Assembly: GCF_900109995.1 (NCBI RefSeq)
Contig: NZ_FOCB01000009.1
Coordinates: 124,001-188,000 of the forward strand
Origin: Pseudomonas sp. ok272
GTDB taxonomy: Bacteria > Pseudomonadota > Gammaproteobacteria > Pseudomonadales > Pseudomonadaceae
Length of the DNA: 64,000 nt
Direction: 5' to 3'
How positions within the stretch are numbered: position 1 is the stretch's first letter; every line of letters begins with the position of its first letter. The notes beneath the pieces were generated by a model. It had not been told where the DNA came from, did no database searches, and saw only the letters and a list, made by a program, of their open reading frames with translations. Shown piece after piece: positions 36,831 through 46,480 of this stretch. The position numbers and the translations under genes were made by a program.

Positions 36831-37967
36831 ATGCCTGAACTGAAAACCCGCTGGGATATCTTTTGTACGGTCGTCGATAACTACGGTGACATTGGCGTGA
36901 CCTGGCGCCTGGCTCGCCAGTTGGTGGCCGAGCATTCGTGTGCGGTGCGGTTGTGGGTCGACGACCTGCGGGCATTCGAGCGCTTGTGTCCTGAGCTCGA
37001 TATCAACGTCGGCCAGCAATGGCAGCAAGGCGTGCAGGTGTGCCAGTGGCTGGCTGACTGGCAGCCGACCGAGGCCGCCGACGTGGTGATCGCGGCATTC
37101 GCTTGCCAGTTGCCGGGCGCCTACATGGAATCCATGGCGCTCCGAGACACGCCGCCGCTTTGGCTGAACCTCGATTACCTGAGCGCCGAAGACTGGATCG
37201 TCGGCTGCCACGGTTTGCCTTCGGTCAAGTACAAGCACGTGCAAAAGTATTTCTTCTTCCCTGGCTTCGAGGCGGGCACCGGCGGCTTGTTGCGCGAGCG
37301 CGACCTGTTACTGCGCCGCGAACAGTTCCAGGCCAACCCGCAGGCGCAGCGCGAGTGGCTACAGGGGCTGGGCGTCGAACGTGTCGAGGGCGCGCGGCTG
37401 ATCTCGTTGTTCGCCTACGAGAACCCAGGCCTGGGGGAATGGCTGGACGTCATGGCCGGTGATGCGCAGGCCACTCATCTGTTGGTGCCAGAGGGGCGGA
37501 TTCTTGGGGATGTGGCGCGCTGGCTGGGCGTCGACGAACTACCGGTCGGTGCCGTGCAAACACGTGGCGCCCTGACGGTGCAGGTGCTGCCATTCGTCCG
37601 GCAGGACCAGTACGACCTGCTGCTCTGGTGCTGCGACTTCAATGCCGTGCGTGGCGAGGACTCATTCGTCAGGGCCCAATGGGCCGCTCGTCCGATGGTG
37701 TGGCACATTTACCAGCAGGAAGATGATGTCCACCTGGACAAGCTGGAAGCCTTCCTGGCGTTGTACACCCAAGGCCTGTCGCCTGCGGCAAAGGTGGCGC
37801 TGGAGGGATTGTGGCGGGCCTGGAACAGCGGTTCGGGGATGGCTTCGGCGTGGATTGCGGCGCAACAACACTGGCCGCAACTGCAGGACCATGCCCGGTC
37901 GTGGTGTCTGGAACAGGGGTTGCAAACCGATCTTGCCTCAGCGCTGGTACAGTTTTACCTAAATTAG
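36831..37967 (+). CDS. earP: EarP, EF-P arginine rhamnosyltransferase
   Basis: A 378-residue GT-B glycosyltransferase (DUF2331) that transfers rhamnose from dTDP-beta-L-rhamnose to an arginine of EF-P. The N-terminus WDIFCTVVDNYGDIGVTWRLA contains the conserved Asp involved in catalysis, and the C-terminal donor part has GEDSFVRAQWAARPMVWHIY, read in part, with PMVWHIYQQ. The partner efp follows 54 bases downstream on the same strand. Confidence 0.96.
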   Translation: MPELKTRWDIFCTVVDNYGDIGVTWRLARQLVAEHSCAVRLWVDDLRAFERLCPELDINVGQQWQQGVQVCQWLADWQPTEAADVVIAAFACQLPGAYMESMALRDTPPLWLNLDYLSAEDWIVGCHGLPSVKYKHVQKYFFFPGFEAGTGGLLRERDLLLRREQFQANPQAQREWLQGLGVERVEGARLISLFAYENPGLGEWLDVMAGDAQATHLLVPEGRILGDVARWLGVDELPVGAVQTRGALTVQVLPFVRQDQYDLLLWCCDFNAVRGEDSFVRAQWAARPMVWHIYQQEDDVHLDKLEAFLALYTQGLSPAAKVALEGLWRAWNSGSGMASAWIAAQQHWPQLQDHARSWCLEQGLQTDLASALVQFYLN

Positions 37968-38021
37968 ATATGATACGCGGCCTAGATTTATGTAAATCCC
38001 ATCCAAATTCGGATATTCGCA

Positions 38022-38591
38022 ATGAAAACTGGTAAAGAACTCAAGCCCGGTATGGTTATCCGTATCGACAACGATCCTTGGTTGGTTCAGAAAGCTGAAT
38101 TCACCAAGTCCGGCCGTAACAGCGCGATCATGAAGACCAAGCTGAAGAACCTGTTGACCGGCTACAAGACTGAAACGGTTTACAGCGCTGACGACAAGCT
38201 GGACGACGTGATCCTCGACCGCAAAGAAGCGACCCTGTCCTTCATCAGCGGCGACAGCTACACGTTCATGGACACCACCGACTACACCATGTACGAGCTG
38301 AACGCTGAAGACATCGAAGCCGTTCTGCCTTTCGTTGAAGAAGGCATGACCGACGTATGTGAAGCCGTATTCTTCGAAGACCGCCTGGTTTCCGTAGAGC
38401 TGCCGACCACCATCGTGCGCGTCGTCGACTACACCGAAGGTTCCGCTCGCGGCGACACTTCCGGCAAAGTCATGAAGCCTGCCAAGCTGAGCAACGGTAC
38501 TGAGTTGCAAGTAGCTGACTTCATCGAAATCGGTGACAAGATCGAGATCGACACCCGCGAAGGCGGTTCCTACAAAGGCCGTGCTAAGTAA
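38022..38591 (+). CDS. efp: elongation factor P
   Basis: A 189-residue three-domain factor that rescues ribosomes at polyproline stretches. The modification loop reads [15 protein letters not shown], with Arg32 in the acceptor place instead of Lys, consistent with rhamnosylation by EarP. The C-terminal domain includes [17 protein letters not shown]. It lacks a strong ribosome site directly before ATG 38022 but has the codon bias of a highly expressed gene. Confidence 0.97.
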   Translation: MKTGKELKPGMVIRIDNDPWLVQKAEFTKSGRNSAIMKTKLKNLLTGYKTETVYSADDKLDDVILDRKEATLSFISGDSYTFMDTTDYTMYELNAEDIEAVLPFVEEGMTDVCEAVFFEDRLVSVELPTTIVRVVDYTEGSARGDTSGKVMKPAKLSNGTELQVADFIEIGDKIEIDTREGGSYKGRAK

Positions 38592-38615
38592 GCAGCGCTC
38601 TTTGCTGGAAAGAAA

Positions 38616-38644
38616 AAGCCCGACCGTCGAGTCGGGTTTTTTTA
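38616..38644 (+). terminator. rho-independent terminator of efp
   Basis: GCCCGAC-CGTCGA-GTCGGGT hairpin followed by TTTTTTA. Confidence 0.9.
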
Positions 38645-38669
38645 TGGCAAGCGTCAGGGGAGCGGGTTT

Positions 38670-39419
38670 GTGATTGAGTTAGCGATGTACCTGCTGTTGG
38701 GCGCGGCCCTTGGCACGGTGGGTGGTTTGTTCGGGATTGGCGGCGGCTTGATCGCCATTCCCGTGCTCGGCGTGTTGTTCGGCCTGGACCAGCAGATTGC
38801 CCAGGGGACAGCATTGGTGATGGTCGTGCCCAACGTGATGCTGGCGCTGTGGCGTTATCACCAGCGCAACCGTATCGCACTGCGCCACGCCTTGCCCCTG
38901 GCCTCGATGGGCTTCTGCTTTGCCTGGATCGGCTCGATCTGGGCGGTGGGCATCGACGCGCAGCTCATGCGCATCGGGTTTGTCGCGTTTCTGTTGGCCT
39001 TGTCGGCGTACAACCTGGTGCGCATGTTCATGGCGCCAGTGCCCGCCAGTGCGCAGATGCGTTACGCATGGCCGTGGCTGGGTGTGCTGGGGGCTGCCTC
39101 GGGGGCGATGGGCGGGTTGTTTGGTGTGGGCGGCGCGGTGGTGGCGACCCCGGTGCTGACGAGCGTGTTCGGCACCACGCAAGTGGTCGCCCAAGGCCTG
39201 GCGCTGGCGTTGGCCCTGCCGAGCACGGGCGTGACCCTGGTGACCTATGCCGCCCACGATCAGGTTGACTGGGGCATCGCGCTGCCCATGGCGGTGGGCG
39301 GCCTGCTCAGCATCAGTTGGGGGGTGAAAGTCGCCCATGCCATGCCGGAGCGATGGTTGCGCGGCTTGTTCTGTGGGTTCCTGGTGCTGTGCGCGGTGAT
39401 GCTCGCCTTTAAAGTTTGA
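38670..39419 (+). CDS. TauE/SafE family sulfite exporter-like membrane protein
   Basis: A 249-residue inner-membrane protein with about eight helices and two glycine-rich repeats typical of the family: LGTVGGLFGIGGGLIAIPVL near residue 15 and AMGGLFGVGGAVVATPVLTS near residue 150. The family exports sulfite or organosulfonates. GTG 38670 follows CAGGGGAG. Its stop overlaps the end of the convergent LysR fragment by 11 bases. Confidence 0.9.
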   Translation: MIELAMYLLLGAALGTVGGLFGIGGGLIAIPVLGVLFGLDQQIAQGTALVMVVPNVMLALWRYHQRNRIALRHALPLASMGFCFAWIGSIWAVGIDAQLMRIGFVAFLLALSAYNLVRMFMAPVPASAQMRYAWPWLGVLGAASGAMGGLFGVGGAVVATPVLTSVFGTTQVVAQGLALALALPSTGVTLVTYAAHDQVDWGIALPMAVGGLLSISWGVKVAHAMPERWLRGLFCGFLVLCAVMLAFKV

Positions 39420-39800
39420 AGCCCTCGACAATATGCTCGGCCAGGCACTCGGTGATGGGCGAGGGGCGGTGCGGGTTGCGCAGCAGCATGATGCTGGCCT
39501 CGGGCAGCAGTGGCAGGCCCTCATCTTCGCCAAGGATGCGCAGGTCGGCGGTGATCAGGCTTTCCAGTTGGGCAGTGACGGCCAGGCCGGCGCTGACCAC
39601 CGCCATGATCGCTGACAGGCTGGAGCTGTTGTAGGCGATCCGATACTCACGCCCGCTGGTGTCCAGCGCATTGCAGGCCCACAGCCGGCAAAAACAATCG
39701 CTGTTGAACATCGCCAGCGGCAGCGGCGTTTGCTCATTGGGGCAGAAACCCTGCGCCTGGGCCCAGACAAGGATATTGGCATGAGTCGGGCCGATGTGGC
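39409..39800 (-). pseudogene. LysR-type regulator, C-terminal fragment only
   Basis: The frame encodes the second half of a LysR effector domain: LVWAQAQGFCPNEQTPLPLA, NSDCFCRLWACNAL, AYNSSSLSAIMAVVSAGLAV, then LLRNPHRPSPITECLAEHIV and the C-terminus. The helix-turn-helix and first subdomain are missing. Codons beyond about 39800 read as unrelated sequence under the 5' end of the next gene, which is divergent. The full-length open frame reaches 40065 but its N-terminal part is a shadow. It looks like a deletion remnant. Confidence 0.8.
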
Positions 39801-39910
39801 GCGTGAAGTGGTCCGGCCGTTCTGGGACGACGCGATGCATAAATGAGTACGCCAACCCTACACAAGCGGCTGCGCACTGAGGTAGTTTGCGAGCAGACAA
39901 GGAGATCCAC

Positions 39911-41137
39911 ATGCCCGCAGAACTGTCCTTTTCCCTCCAGCAGGCTCGTCGGCTGGCGCTGGTTGCCCAAGGTTTCTCCGGGCGCCAGCCGCCAGCGGCG
40001 GTCAAGGCGGCCCACCTTAACCGCCTGATGGAGCGCCTGGGGCTGGTGCAAATTGATTCGGTCAATGCCTTGGTGCGTTCGCACTACCTGCCGCTGTTTT
40101 CTCGCCTGGGCAGTTACTCCGCCGATCTACTCGACCAGGCCGCCTGGAGCCAGGGCCGCCAGCGCACCTTGTTCGAGTATTGGGGGCATGAAGCCTCGTT
40201 GTTGCCGCTGTCGATGTACCCGTTGCTGCGCTGGCGGATGCAGCGTGCGGCGCAAGGCGAGGGGATCTACCAGCAACTGGCCCGTTTCGGGCGCGAGCAG
40301 CAAGACACCATTCGTCGGGTCCTGGTTGCGGTCCAGGAGCGAGGGGCGCTGGGCGCGGGCAGTTTGTCGACGCGCCAGGAACGGGCCGGCCCCTGGTGGG
40401 ACTGGAGCGCGGAAAAAAAGGCGCTGGAGTGGTTGTTTTCGGCAGGCGAAGTGACTGTCGCGGGGCGGCGTGGTTTTGAGCGGCTGTACGATCTGCCGGA
40501 GCGGGTGATTCCCGAGCCGATTCTCAGGCAGCCCTTGCTTGACGAAGCCAGTGCACAGCGAGGCTTGTTGCTGCATGCCGCCCAGGCGCTGGGCGTCGCG
40601 ACTGAAAAGGACTTGCGTGACTACTTTCGCCTGAGCCTGGTGGAGTGTCGAAATGGCTTGGCTGAGCTGGTCGAGGAGGGCGCGCTGGAGCGGTGCCAGG
40701 TGCAGGGTTGGAAGCAACAGGCGTACTGCCTGCCAAGCCCAAAGGTGCCGCGTAAAGTCGCGGCCAGTGCATTGCTTTCACCGTTCGACTCATTGATCTG
40801 GGAGCGCAGCCGCACCGAGCGCCTGTTCGACTTTCGCTATCGCCTGGAAATCTACACCCCGGCACACAAGCGGGTGTACGGCTACTACGTGCTGCCGTTC
40901 CTGCACCATGAACGGATTGCCGCGCGGGTTGACCTGCGCGCCGAGCGAGCGGCTGGCAGGTTGGCGGTGCATGCGGTGCACGAAGAGCCGCAAGGCCTGG
41001 ATGATGAAGGGATGCAGGCGTTGGCGCTGAACCTGCGTCAGTTGGCCGATTGGCTGGGCCTGACGCAGATTCAACTCAATTGCCCAAGGGCGAGTGCGGC
41101 ACGGTTACGAGTGGCGTTGGCGCAGGGCCGCGTCTGA
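39911..41137 (+). CDS. winged helix DNA-binding domain protein (YcaQ-like, HTH_42)
   Basis: A 408-residue protein of the YcaQ/HTH_42 family. Signature segments are LNRLMERLGLVQIDSVNALV, LFEYWGHEASLLP, ALLSPFDSLIWERSRTERLF, read in part, and HKRVYGYYVLPFL. YcaQ-type enzymes are DNA glycosylases that unhook interstrand crosslinks; the QxD catalytic motif is represented by VQIDS. ATG 39911 has an AAGGAGATCCAC ribosome site. Confidence 0.87.
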   Translation: MPAELSFSLQQARRLALVAQGFSGRQPPAAVKAAHLNRLMERLGLVQIDSVNALVRSHYLPLFSRLGSYSADLLDQAAWSQGRQRTLFEYWGHEASLLPLSMYPLLRWRMQRAAQGEGIYQQLARFGREQQDTIRRVLVAVQERGALGAGSLSTRQERAGPWWDWSAEKKALEWLFSAGEVTVAGRRGFERLYDLPERVIPEPILRQPLLDEASAQRGLLLHAAQALGVATEKDLRDYFRLSLVECRNGLAELVEEGALERCQVQGWKQQAYCLPSPKVPRKVAASALLSPFDSLIWERSRTERLFDFRYRLEIYTPAHKRVYGYYVLPFLHHERIAARVDLRAERAAGRLAVHAVHEEPQGLDDEGMQALALNLRQLADWLGLTQIQLNCPRASAARLRVALAQGRV

Positions 41138-41150
41138 ACGCGCTAGCGAC

Positions 41151-42497
41151 TCAGCGCTGCACCTGCTTCAAGGTCTCGGCAATCAGGAACGCCAGCTCCA
41201 GCGACTGATCGGCGTTCATCCGCGGGTCGCAGTGGGTGTGATAGCGATCCGACAGGCCATCTTCGGTAATCGGGCGTGCGCCGCCAATGCATTCGGTGAC
41301 GTTCTGCCCCGTCATCTCGATGTGGATACCACCGGCATAGCTGCCTTCGGCCTCGTGCACCTGGAAGAACTGTTTGACCTCGCCGAGAATCTGCGCAAAG
41401 TCCCGGGTCTTGTAGCCGCTGCTGGCCTTGATGGTGTTGCCGTGCATCGGGTCGCAACTCCACAGCACCTGCTTGCCTTCGCGTTCCACCGCACGAATCA
41501 GTTGCGGCAGATGATCGCCGACCTTGTTCGCGCCCATGCGGGCGATCAGGTTCAGGCGGCCGGGATCGTTGTCCGGGTTGAGCACGTCGATCAGGCGGAT
41601 CAGGTCTTCGGGGTTCATGCTTGGGCCGACCTTGACCCCGATCGGGTTGTTCACCCCGCGCAGGAACTCGACGTGGGCGCCATCGAGCTGACGGGTGCGG
41701 TCGCCGATCCACAACATGTGGGCCGAGCAGTCGTAGTAGTCATTGGTCAGGCTGTCACGGCGTACGAAGGCCTCTTCGTAGTTCAGCAGCAAGGCTTCAT
41801 GGGCGGTGAAGAAGCTGGTTTCACGCAGTTGCGGTGAGCTGTCCATGCCGCAGGCCCGCATGAAGGCCAGGGTTTCATCGATGCGGTTGGCCAGGTGGCT
41901 GTACTTTTCGGCCAGGGCCGAGTTGGCGATGAAGTCCAGGTTCCATTTGTGCACCTGGTGCAGGTCGGCGAAGCCGCCCTGGGCAAAGGCTCGCAGCAGG
42001 TTCAGGGTCGCGGTGGACTGGTGGTAGGACTGCAGCAGACGCTCGGGATCGGGGACGCGGCTCTTTTCGTCGAAACCGATGCCGTTGACGATGTCGCCCC
42101 GGTAGGCCGGCAGGGTCACGCCATTGATCGTCTCGTCGTTGGCCGAGCGCGGCTTGGCGAACTGCCCGGCCATGCGCCCGACCTTGACCACCGGGCAACC
42201 GGCGGCGAAGGTCATGACAATCGCCATTTGCAGCAGCACCTTGAAGGTGTCGCGGATCTTGGCCGCAGAAAACTCGGCGAAGCTTTCTGCGCAGTCGCCA
42301 CCCTGCAATAGAAACGCCCGACCCTGCGTTACCTCGGCAAACTGGCGGCGCAACTCCCGGGCCTCACCGGCAAAGACGAGTGGCGGGTAACTGGCCAAGC
42401 TTTGCTCGACGGCCTGCAAATGCGCGGCGTCAGGGTAACGGGGTTGTTGCTGGATCGGCAGGGCGCGCCAGCTGTCAGGGCTCCAGGGTTGGCTCAT
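41151..42497 (-). CDS. class II DAHP synthase
   Basis: A 448-residue plant/PhzC-type 3-deoxy-7-phosphoheptulonate synthase. Motifs include [48 protein letters not shown] segments, [22 protein letters not shown] and [13 protein letters not shown], all class II. ATG 42497 follows GAGAACGTG. This second enzyme for the same reaction, unrelated in sequence to the class I enzyme at 31 kb, may serve general aromatic synthesis. No phenazine genes are near it. Confidence 0.94.
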   Translation of the reverse strand: MSQPWSPDSWRALPIQQQPRYPDAAHLQAVEQSLASYPPLVFAGEARELRRQFAEVTQGRAFLLQGGDCAESFAEFSAAKIRDTFKVLLQMAIVMTFAAGCPVVKVGRMAGQFAKPRSANDETINGVTLPAYRGDIVNGIGFDEKSRVPDPERLLQSYHQSTATLNLLRAFAQGGFADLHQVHKWNLDFIANSALAEKYSHLANRIDETLAFMRACGMDSSPQLRETSFFTAHEALLLNYEEAFVRRDSLTNDYYDCSAHMLWIGDRTRQLDGAHVEFLRGVNNPIGVKVGPSMNPEDLIRLIDVLNPDNDPGRLNLIARMGANKVGDHLPQLIRAVEREGKQVLWSCDPMHGNTIKASSGYKTRDFAQILGEVKQFFQVHEAEGSYAGGIHIEMTGQNVTECIGGARPITEDGLSDRYHTHCDPRMNADQSLELAFLIAETLKQVQR

Positions 42498-42652
42498 CAC
42501 GTTCTCTAGGGTTTACGCACGGGGCCTCATGTTATCAGCAATTAGTGCGTGACCTGTTCCTCGCGCTTGGCAGACAATCGCGCCTTTGCCGCGCAATGCG
42601 GGACGAATGATTGCGTTGCCGGGACAAGCGCCGGGCAATATCAGGAGACGAA

Positions 42653-43408
42653 ATGACTGAGGAGCGCGTCGAGCATTTGCTCGCCGAGGTGCACGATGAG
42701 TTCGGCATGATCCGCGTGCTGGAAGTGGCGGACTATCGCTTTCTCGAGTTTGGCGATGCCATCGAGCAAAGCTGTGTGTTCACGGCGGACCCGAGCTGGC
42801 TGGAGTACGACTACACCCGCGCCATGTTGATTGGTGCGTTGTGCCATGAGCAGCCGGAAAGCGCGTTATTCCTGGGATTGGGGGCCGGTACCCTGACGCA
42901 GGCCTGCCTGAAGTTTTTGCCGCTCGAAGACGTCGAGGCGATTGAGTTGCGACCGGACGTGCCACGCCTGGCCATTGAGTACCTGGGGCTGGACGATGAT
43001 CCACGCCTGTACATCCGCATCGGCGATGCCCTTGAGTTGCTTGAGACCGCCGAGCCTGCGGACCTGATTTTCGTCGACCTGTACACCGATGTCGGGCCGG
43101 GCGTTGGTCATTTGGCCTGGAGTTTCCTGGAAAACTGCCAGAAGCGCCTGAATCCCGGTGGATGGCTGGTGATCAACCAGTGGGCCACCGATGATGGCAA
43201 GCCGTTGGGGGCGGCGTTGTTGCGTGGGCTCTACCACCGCCATTACTGGGAGCTGCCGGTGAAGGAGGGCAACGTGATCCTGCTGGTGCCATCCGAACTG
43301 GACCAGACGCTGGATATGCAAGGCCTGACCGCGCGCGCAGAAGCGCTGGCGCCACGCTTGGGCTATTCGCTGCAGAACCTGATCAAGGCCATTCGCCCCG
43401 CCACGTAA
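42653..43408 (+). CDS. spermidine synthase-like SAM-binding protein
   Basis: A 251-residue protein with the Rossmann SAM/dcSAM fold. The binding motif is SALFLGLGAGTLTQACLKFL, followed by acidic VEAIELRPDVPRLA, then DLIFVDLYTDVGPG and NPGGWLVINQWA. The canonical spermidine synthase GGGDG is replaced by GLGAG, so it may be a methyltransferase rather than an aminopropyltransferase. ATG 42653 follows CAGGAGACGAA. Confidence 0.8.
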   Translation: MTEERVEHLLAEVHDEFGMIRVLEVADYRFLEFGDAIEQSCVFTADPSWLEYDYTRAMLIGALCHEQPESALFLGLGAGTLTQACLKFLPLEDVEAIELRPDVPRLAIEYLGLDDDPRLYIRIGDALELLETAEPADLIFVDLYTDVGPGVGHLAWSFLENCQKRLNPGGWLVINQWATDDGKPLGAALLRGLYHRHYWELPVKEGNVILLVPSELDQTLDMQGLTARAEALAPRLGYSLQNLIKAIRPAT

Positions 43409-43420
43409 GTGGCGGGCGCT

Positions 43421-43497
43421 CATCGCGAGCAGGCGCGCTCCCACAGTGGATTGGGAGCGCGGTAGATCCTGTGTGGGAGCGAGCCTGCTCGCGATGG
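43421..43497. repeat. inverted REP pair with a degenerate middle copy
   Basis: ATCGCGAGCAGGCGCGCTCC on the left faces GTGGGAGCGAGCCTGCTCGC on the right, with a decayed TTGGGAGCGCGG between. It separates two convergent genes. Confidence 0.9.
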
Positions 43498-43504
43498 TTT
43501 CCAG

Positions 43505-44296
43505 CTAGAGACCTTTGAATACCCCGGAGCGCCGCTCAATCAGTGATCGCACGCCTTCCTTCGCATCTTCACTGCCCAGGATCGTCTTGACCAGGGCCGG
43601 TAGCGCCAATGCCGCCGCGGCCTCACCTTCGACGTGCGCCTGGCGGGCCGATTGCAAGGTGGCCTGAACCCCCAGCGGGGCCTGGCGCGCGATGCGTTGA
43701 GCCAATTCGATGGCGCGAGGCAGCAGGTCCTCGCTGGCCATGACCTCTTGCACCAGGCCCAGGCGCAGTGCTTCGTGGGCGTCGAATTCGTCGCCGGTCA
43801 GCAACCAACGCATGGCATTGCCCCATCCGGCCACCTGGGGCAGGCGCAAGGTGGCACCGCCAAAGGGGAAAAGTCCTCGTTGCACCTCCATCTGGGCGAA
43901 GCGGGTGTTGCTGGCGCACAGGTTGATATCGGCGGCCAACATCAATTCAATGCCGATGGTCATGCAGTAGCCTTGGGCGGCAACAATCACCGGTTTGTTG
44001 ACCCGGGCGCCGGCGAACACGCCCCACGGATCGCAGCCGCCACTGGGAATCTGCCAGCCCTGGGCCAAAGCGGTGCTGGCGTTGGCCAGGTCCAGGCCTG
44101 CGGTAAAGTGCTCGCCATGGGCAAAGACCACGGCCACCCGTGCTTCGTCATCGGCTTCGAAGTCGCCGTAGGCCAGGCTAAGGGCATTGAGCAGGTCCAG
44201 GTCAAACGCATTGCGCTTGGCCACCCGGTCCAACCCCAGCAGCAGTACATGACCACGTTTTTCTTGGCTGACACGACTGCAACCGGCTTGATTCAT
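43505..44296 (-). CDS. crotonase / enoyl-CoA hydratase family protein
   Basis: A 263-residue crotonase-fold protein. The oxyanion-hole segments are AVVFAHGEHFTAGLDLANAS and VAAQGYCMTIGIELMLAADI; catalytic-region RFAQMEVQRGLFPFGGATLR carries Glu in EVQRG. ATG 44296 follows GAGGATTTACCC. The substrate is unknown. Family members hydrate enoyl-CoAs or isomerise and cleave other acyl-CoAs. Confidence 0.88.
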   Translation of the reverse strand: MNQAGCSRVSQEKRGHVLLLGLDRVAKRNAFDLDLLNALSLAYGDFEADDEARVAVVFAHGEHFTAGLDLANASTALAQGWQIPSGGCDPWGVFAGARVNKPVIVAAQGYCMTIGIELMLAADINLCASNTRFAQMEVQRGLFPFGGATLRLPQVAGWGNAMRWLLTGDEFDAHEALRLGLVQEVMASEDLLPRAIELAQRIARQAPLGVQATLQSARQAHVEGEAAAALALPALVKTILGSEDAKEGVRSLIERRSGVFKGL

Positions 44297-44492
44297 GGGT
44301 AAATCCTCGGGCGGGGAAGGGGCTCTCGGACCAATGGTCGACGGCTGCAAGATGAACCGTTTAAGCTCGATGACCAACGGGGCCGGGCCTTTGCAAAATA
44401 GACCGTTGTACGATTATCCGCAAAGCCTGTGACGCTCCTGTGTCCGTTGGCGTTTTCCGATAAAAAAACCTCCCTTTTTTGGCGAATTCCGG

Positions 44493-44498
44493 TATAGT
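44493..44498 (+). promoter_or_regulatory. probable -10 of the deaD promoter
   Basis: TATAGT at 44493-44498, preceded by a T-rich tract and followed by GC-rich GCGCGCCGGCC as at stable-RNA-like starts. The -35 is poor. Transcription from here would give a leader of about 215 nt. Confidence 0.4.
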
Positions 44499-44504
44499 GC
44501 GCGC

Positions 44505-44719
44505 CGGCCTTTAGCCGGGCCGCGTTTAGGCAGAGCAATTCCCCGAAGCCAGCTTCGGCTGCACGTCCGCAAAGCGGACTCTTCCTTGACGATTCTTTTC
44601 ATTCATTCGTTTTCGCAAATCCCCGCCGACAAAGCTGCCAGGGCGACTCTTGAGTCTCAACACGGCACGCGCAGCTTTGGAGCATGGGTCTTTGCGGATG
44701 CACTTAGAGGCAGACCCAT
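44505..44719 (+). promoter_or_regulatory. long structured 5' leader of deaD
   Basis: The 44297-44717 interval holds no gene, but its second half contains hairpins: CCGAAGC/GCTTCGG at 44543-44558, GTCCGC-AAA-GCGGAC at 44565-44579 followed by a pyrimidine tract, GACTC/GAGTC near 44645-44656, and ATGGGTCT (44684-44691) with AGACCCAT (44712-44719). The last stem includes the first two bases of the deaD start codon, with AGAGG exposed in the loop. Confidence 0.6.
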
Positions 44720-46391
44720 GACCCAGGAAACCGGCGGCTTCGCCGCTTTTAATCTTAATCCGAACATTCTTGCAGCCGTCATCGCGACTGGCTACGAAGA
44801 GCCTTCGGCTATTCAGCAGCAATCGATCCCGATCATCATGGCCGGTCACGACATGATTGGTCAGGCGCAAACCGGTACGGGTAAAACCGCCGCGTTCGCC
44901 CTGCCGATCCTGCATCGCATCGATCCTGCAAAGCGCGAGCCGCAAGCCCTGATCCTGGCGCCAACCCGCGAGTTGGCGCTGCAAGTTGCAACTGCTTTCG
45001 AAACCTACGCCAAGCAAATGCCAGGTGTAACGGTTGTGGCTGTCTACGGCGGCGCGCCGATGGGCCCACAATTGAAAGCAATCCGTAATGGCGCACAGAT
45101 CGTTGTCGCCACTCCGGGCCGTCTGTGCGACCACCTGCGTCGCGACGAAAAAGTACTGGCGACCGTGAACCACCTGGTTCTCGACGAAGCCGACGAAATG
45201 CTCAAGCTGGGCTTCATGGACGACCTGGAAGTTATCTTCAAGGCCTTGCCACCGACCCGCCAGACCGTATTGTTCTCGGCCACCTTGCCGCAATCGATCC
45301 GTGCCATTGCCGAACGCCACCTGCGCGATCCGCAACACGTAAAGATCCAGACCAAGACCCAGACCGTTACTGCGATCGAACAGGCTCACCTGTTGGTTCA
45401 CGCTGACCAGAAGACTTCGGCTGTATTGAGCCTGCTGGAAGTGGAAGACTTCGACGCCCTGATCATGTTCGTGCGCACCAAGCAAGCGACCCTGGACCTG
45501 GCCAGTGCCCTGGAAGCCAAAGGCTACAAAGCCGCTGCGCTGAACGGTGACATCGCCCAGAACCAACGTGAGCGTGTGATCGAATCCCTCAAGGATGGCC
45601 GTCTGGACATCGTTGTGGCGACTGACGTTGCTGCTCGTGGCCTGGACGTTCCGCGTATCACTCACGTGTTCAACGTTGATATGCCATACGATCCGGAATC
45701 CTACGTTCACCGTATCGGCCGTACCGGTCGTGCGGGCCGTGAAGGTCGTGCGCTGTTGCTGGTGACGCCGCGTGAGCGCCGCATGCTGCAAGTGATCGAG
45801 CGTGTCACCGGTCAGAAGGTTGCTGAAGTTCGCCTGCCAGACGCCCAAGCTGTTCTGGATGCGCGCATCAAGAAACTGACCAACAGCCTGTCGCCACTGG
45901 TAGCCGATGCCGAATCGACCCACGGTGACCTGCTGGATCGCCTGACCGCCGATATCGGTTGCACGCCGCGTGCACTGGCTGCAGCCCTGCTGCGCAAGGC
46001 TACCAACGGTCAAGCACTGACCCTGGCCGCTATCGAGAAAGAGCGTCCATTGGTGCCGAACAATGCACCGCGTGGCGATCGTCCAGAGCGTTCCGGTGAT
46101 CGTCCGGACCGTGGTGATCGTGAGCGTCGTGCGCCGGTCCCATTGGCCGAAGGTCGTGCTCGTTGCCGTACCGCGCTGGGTGCGCGTGATGGTATCGCTG
46201 CCAAGAACCTGCTGGGCGCCATCCTGAACGAAGGTGGCCTGGCTCGCGAAGCAATCGGTCGCATCCAGGTGCGTGACAGCTTCTCCCTGGTGGAGCTGCC
46301 GGAAGATGGTCTGGAGAAACTTCTGACCAAGCTGAAGGACACCCGTGTTGCCGGTAAGCAGCTGAAGCTGCGTCGTTACCGCGAAGATTGA
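44718..46391 (+). CDS. deaD: DEAD-box ATP-dependent RNA helicase DeaD/CsdA
   Basis: A 557-residue RNA helicase for ribosome assembly and mRNA unfolding, often cold-inducible. Motifs: Q motif GYEEPSAIQQQSIP, motif I AQTGTGKT, PTRELALQ, VATPGRL, motif II VLDEADEML, motif III SATLP, RGLDVPRI and HRIGRTGRAGREG. A DbpA-like RNA-binding C-terminus follows, with a degenerate Arg/Asp-rich linker (GDRPERSGDRPDRGDRERRA). MTQETGGFAAF at 44718 is preferred: GAGG lies 8 bases upstream and the length fits close homologues; the open frame to 44586 is leader. Confidence 0.93.
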   Translation: MTQETGGFAAFNLNPNILAAVIATGYEEPSAIQQQSIPIIMAGHDMIGQAQTGTGKTAAFALPILHRIDPAKREPQALILAPTRELALQVATAFETYAKQMPGVTVVAVYGGAPMGPQLKAIRNGAQIVVATPGRLCDHLRRDEKVLATVNHLVLDEADEMLKLGFMDDLEVIFKALPPTRQTVLFSATLPQSIRAIAERHLRDPQHVKIQTKTQTVTAIEQAHLLVHADQKTSAVLSLLEVEDFDALIMFVRTKQATLDLASALEAKGYKAAALNGDIAQNQRERVIESLKDGRLDIVVATDVAARGLDVPRITHVFNVDMPYDPESYVHRIGRTGRAGREGRALLLVTPRERRMLQVIERVTGQKVAEVRLPDAQAVLDARIKKLTNSLSPLVADAESTHGDLLDRLTADIGCTPRALAAALLRKATNGQALTLAAIEKERPLVPNNAPRGDRPERSGDRPDRGDRERRAPVPLAEGRARCRTALGARDGIAAKNLLGAILNEGGLAREAIGRIQVRDSFSLVELPEDGLEKLLTKLKDTRVAGKQLKLRRYRED

Positions 46392-46418
46392 TCCGCCCTT
46401 GGGCTGATTGATCGACCA

Positions 46419-46453
46419 TAAAAAATCCCCGACTGGTTCGGGGATTTTTTATG
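46419..46453 (+). terminator. rho-independent terminator of deaD
   Basis: AAAAAATCCCCGA-CTGGT-TCGGGG followed by ATTTTTTAT. Confidence 0.92.
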
Positions 46454-46480
46454 CCTGGTGTTTTGTGCGGGGTTGCCCGC

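Noticed and set aside
44526..46013. A 495-codon minus-strand frame opposite deaD
   Set aside because: No recognisable motif; arises from the biased codon use of deaD.
46070..46140. Repeated GATCGTCCxGA-like units in deaD that might be a tandem DNA repeat
   Set aside because: They encode the Arg/Asp-rich linker between helicase core and RNA-binding domain, a normal feature of DeaD proteins.
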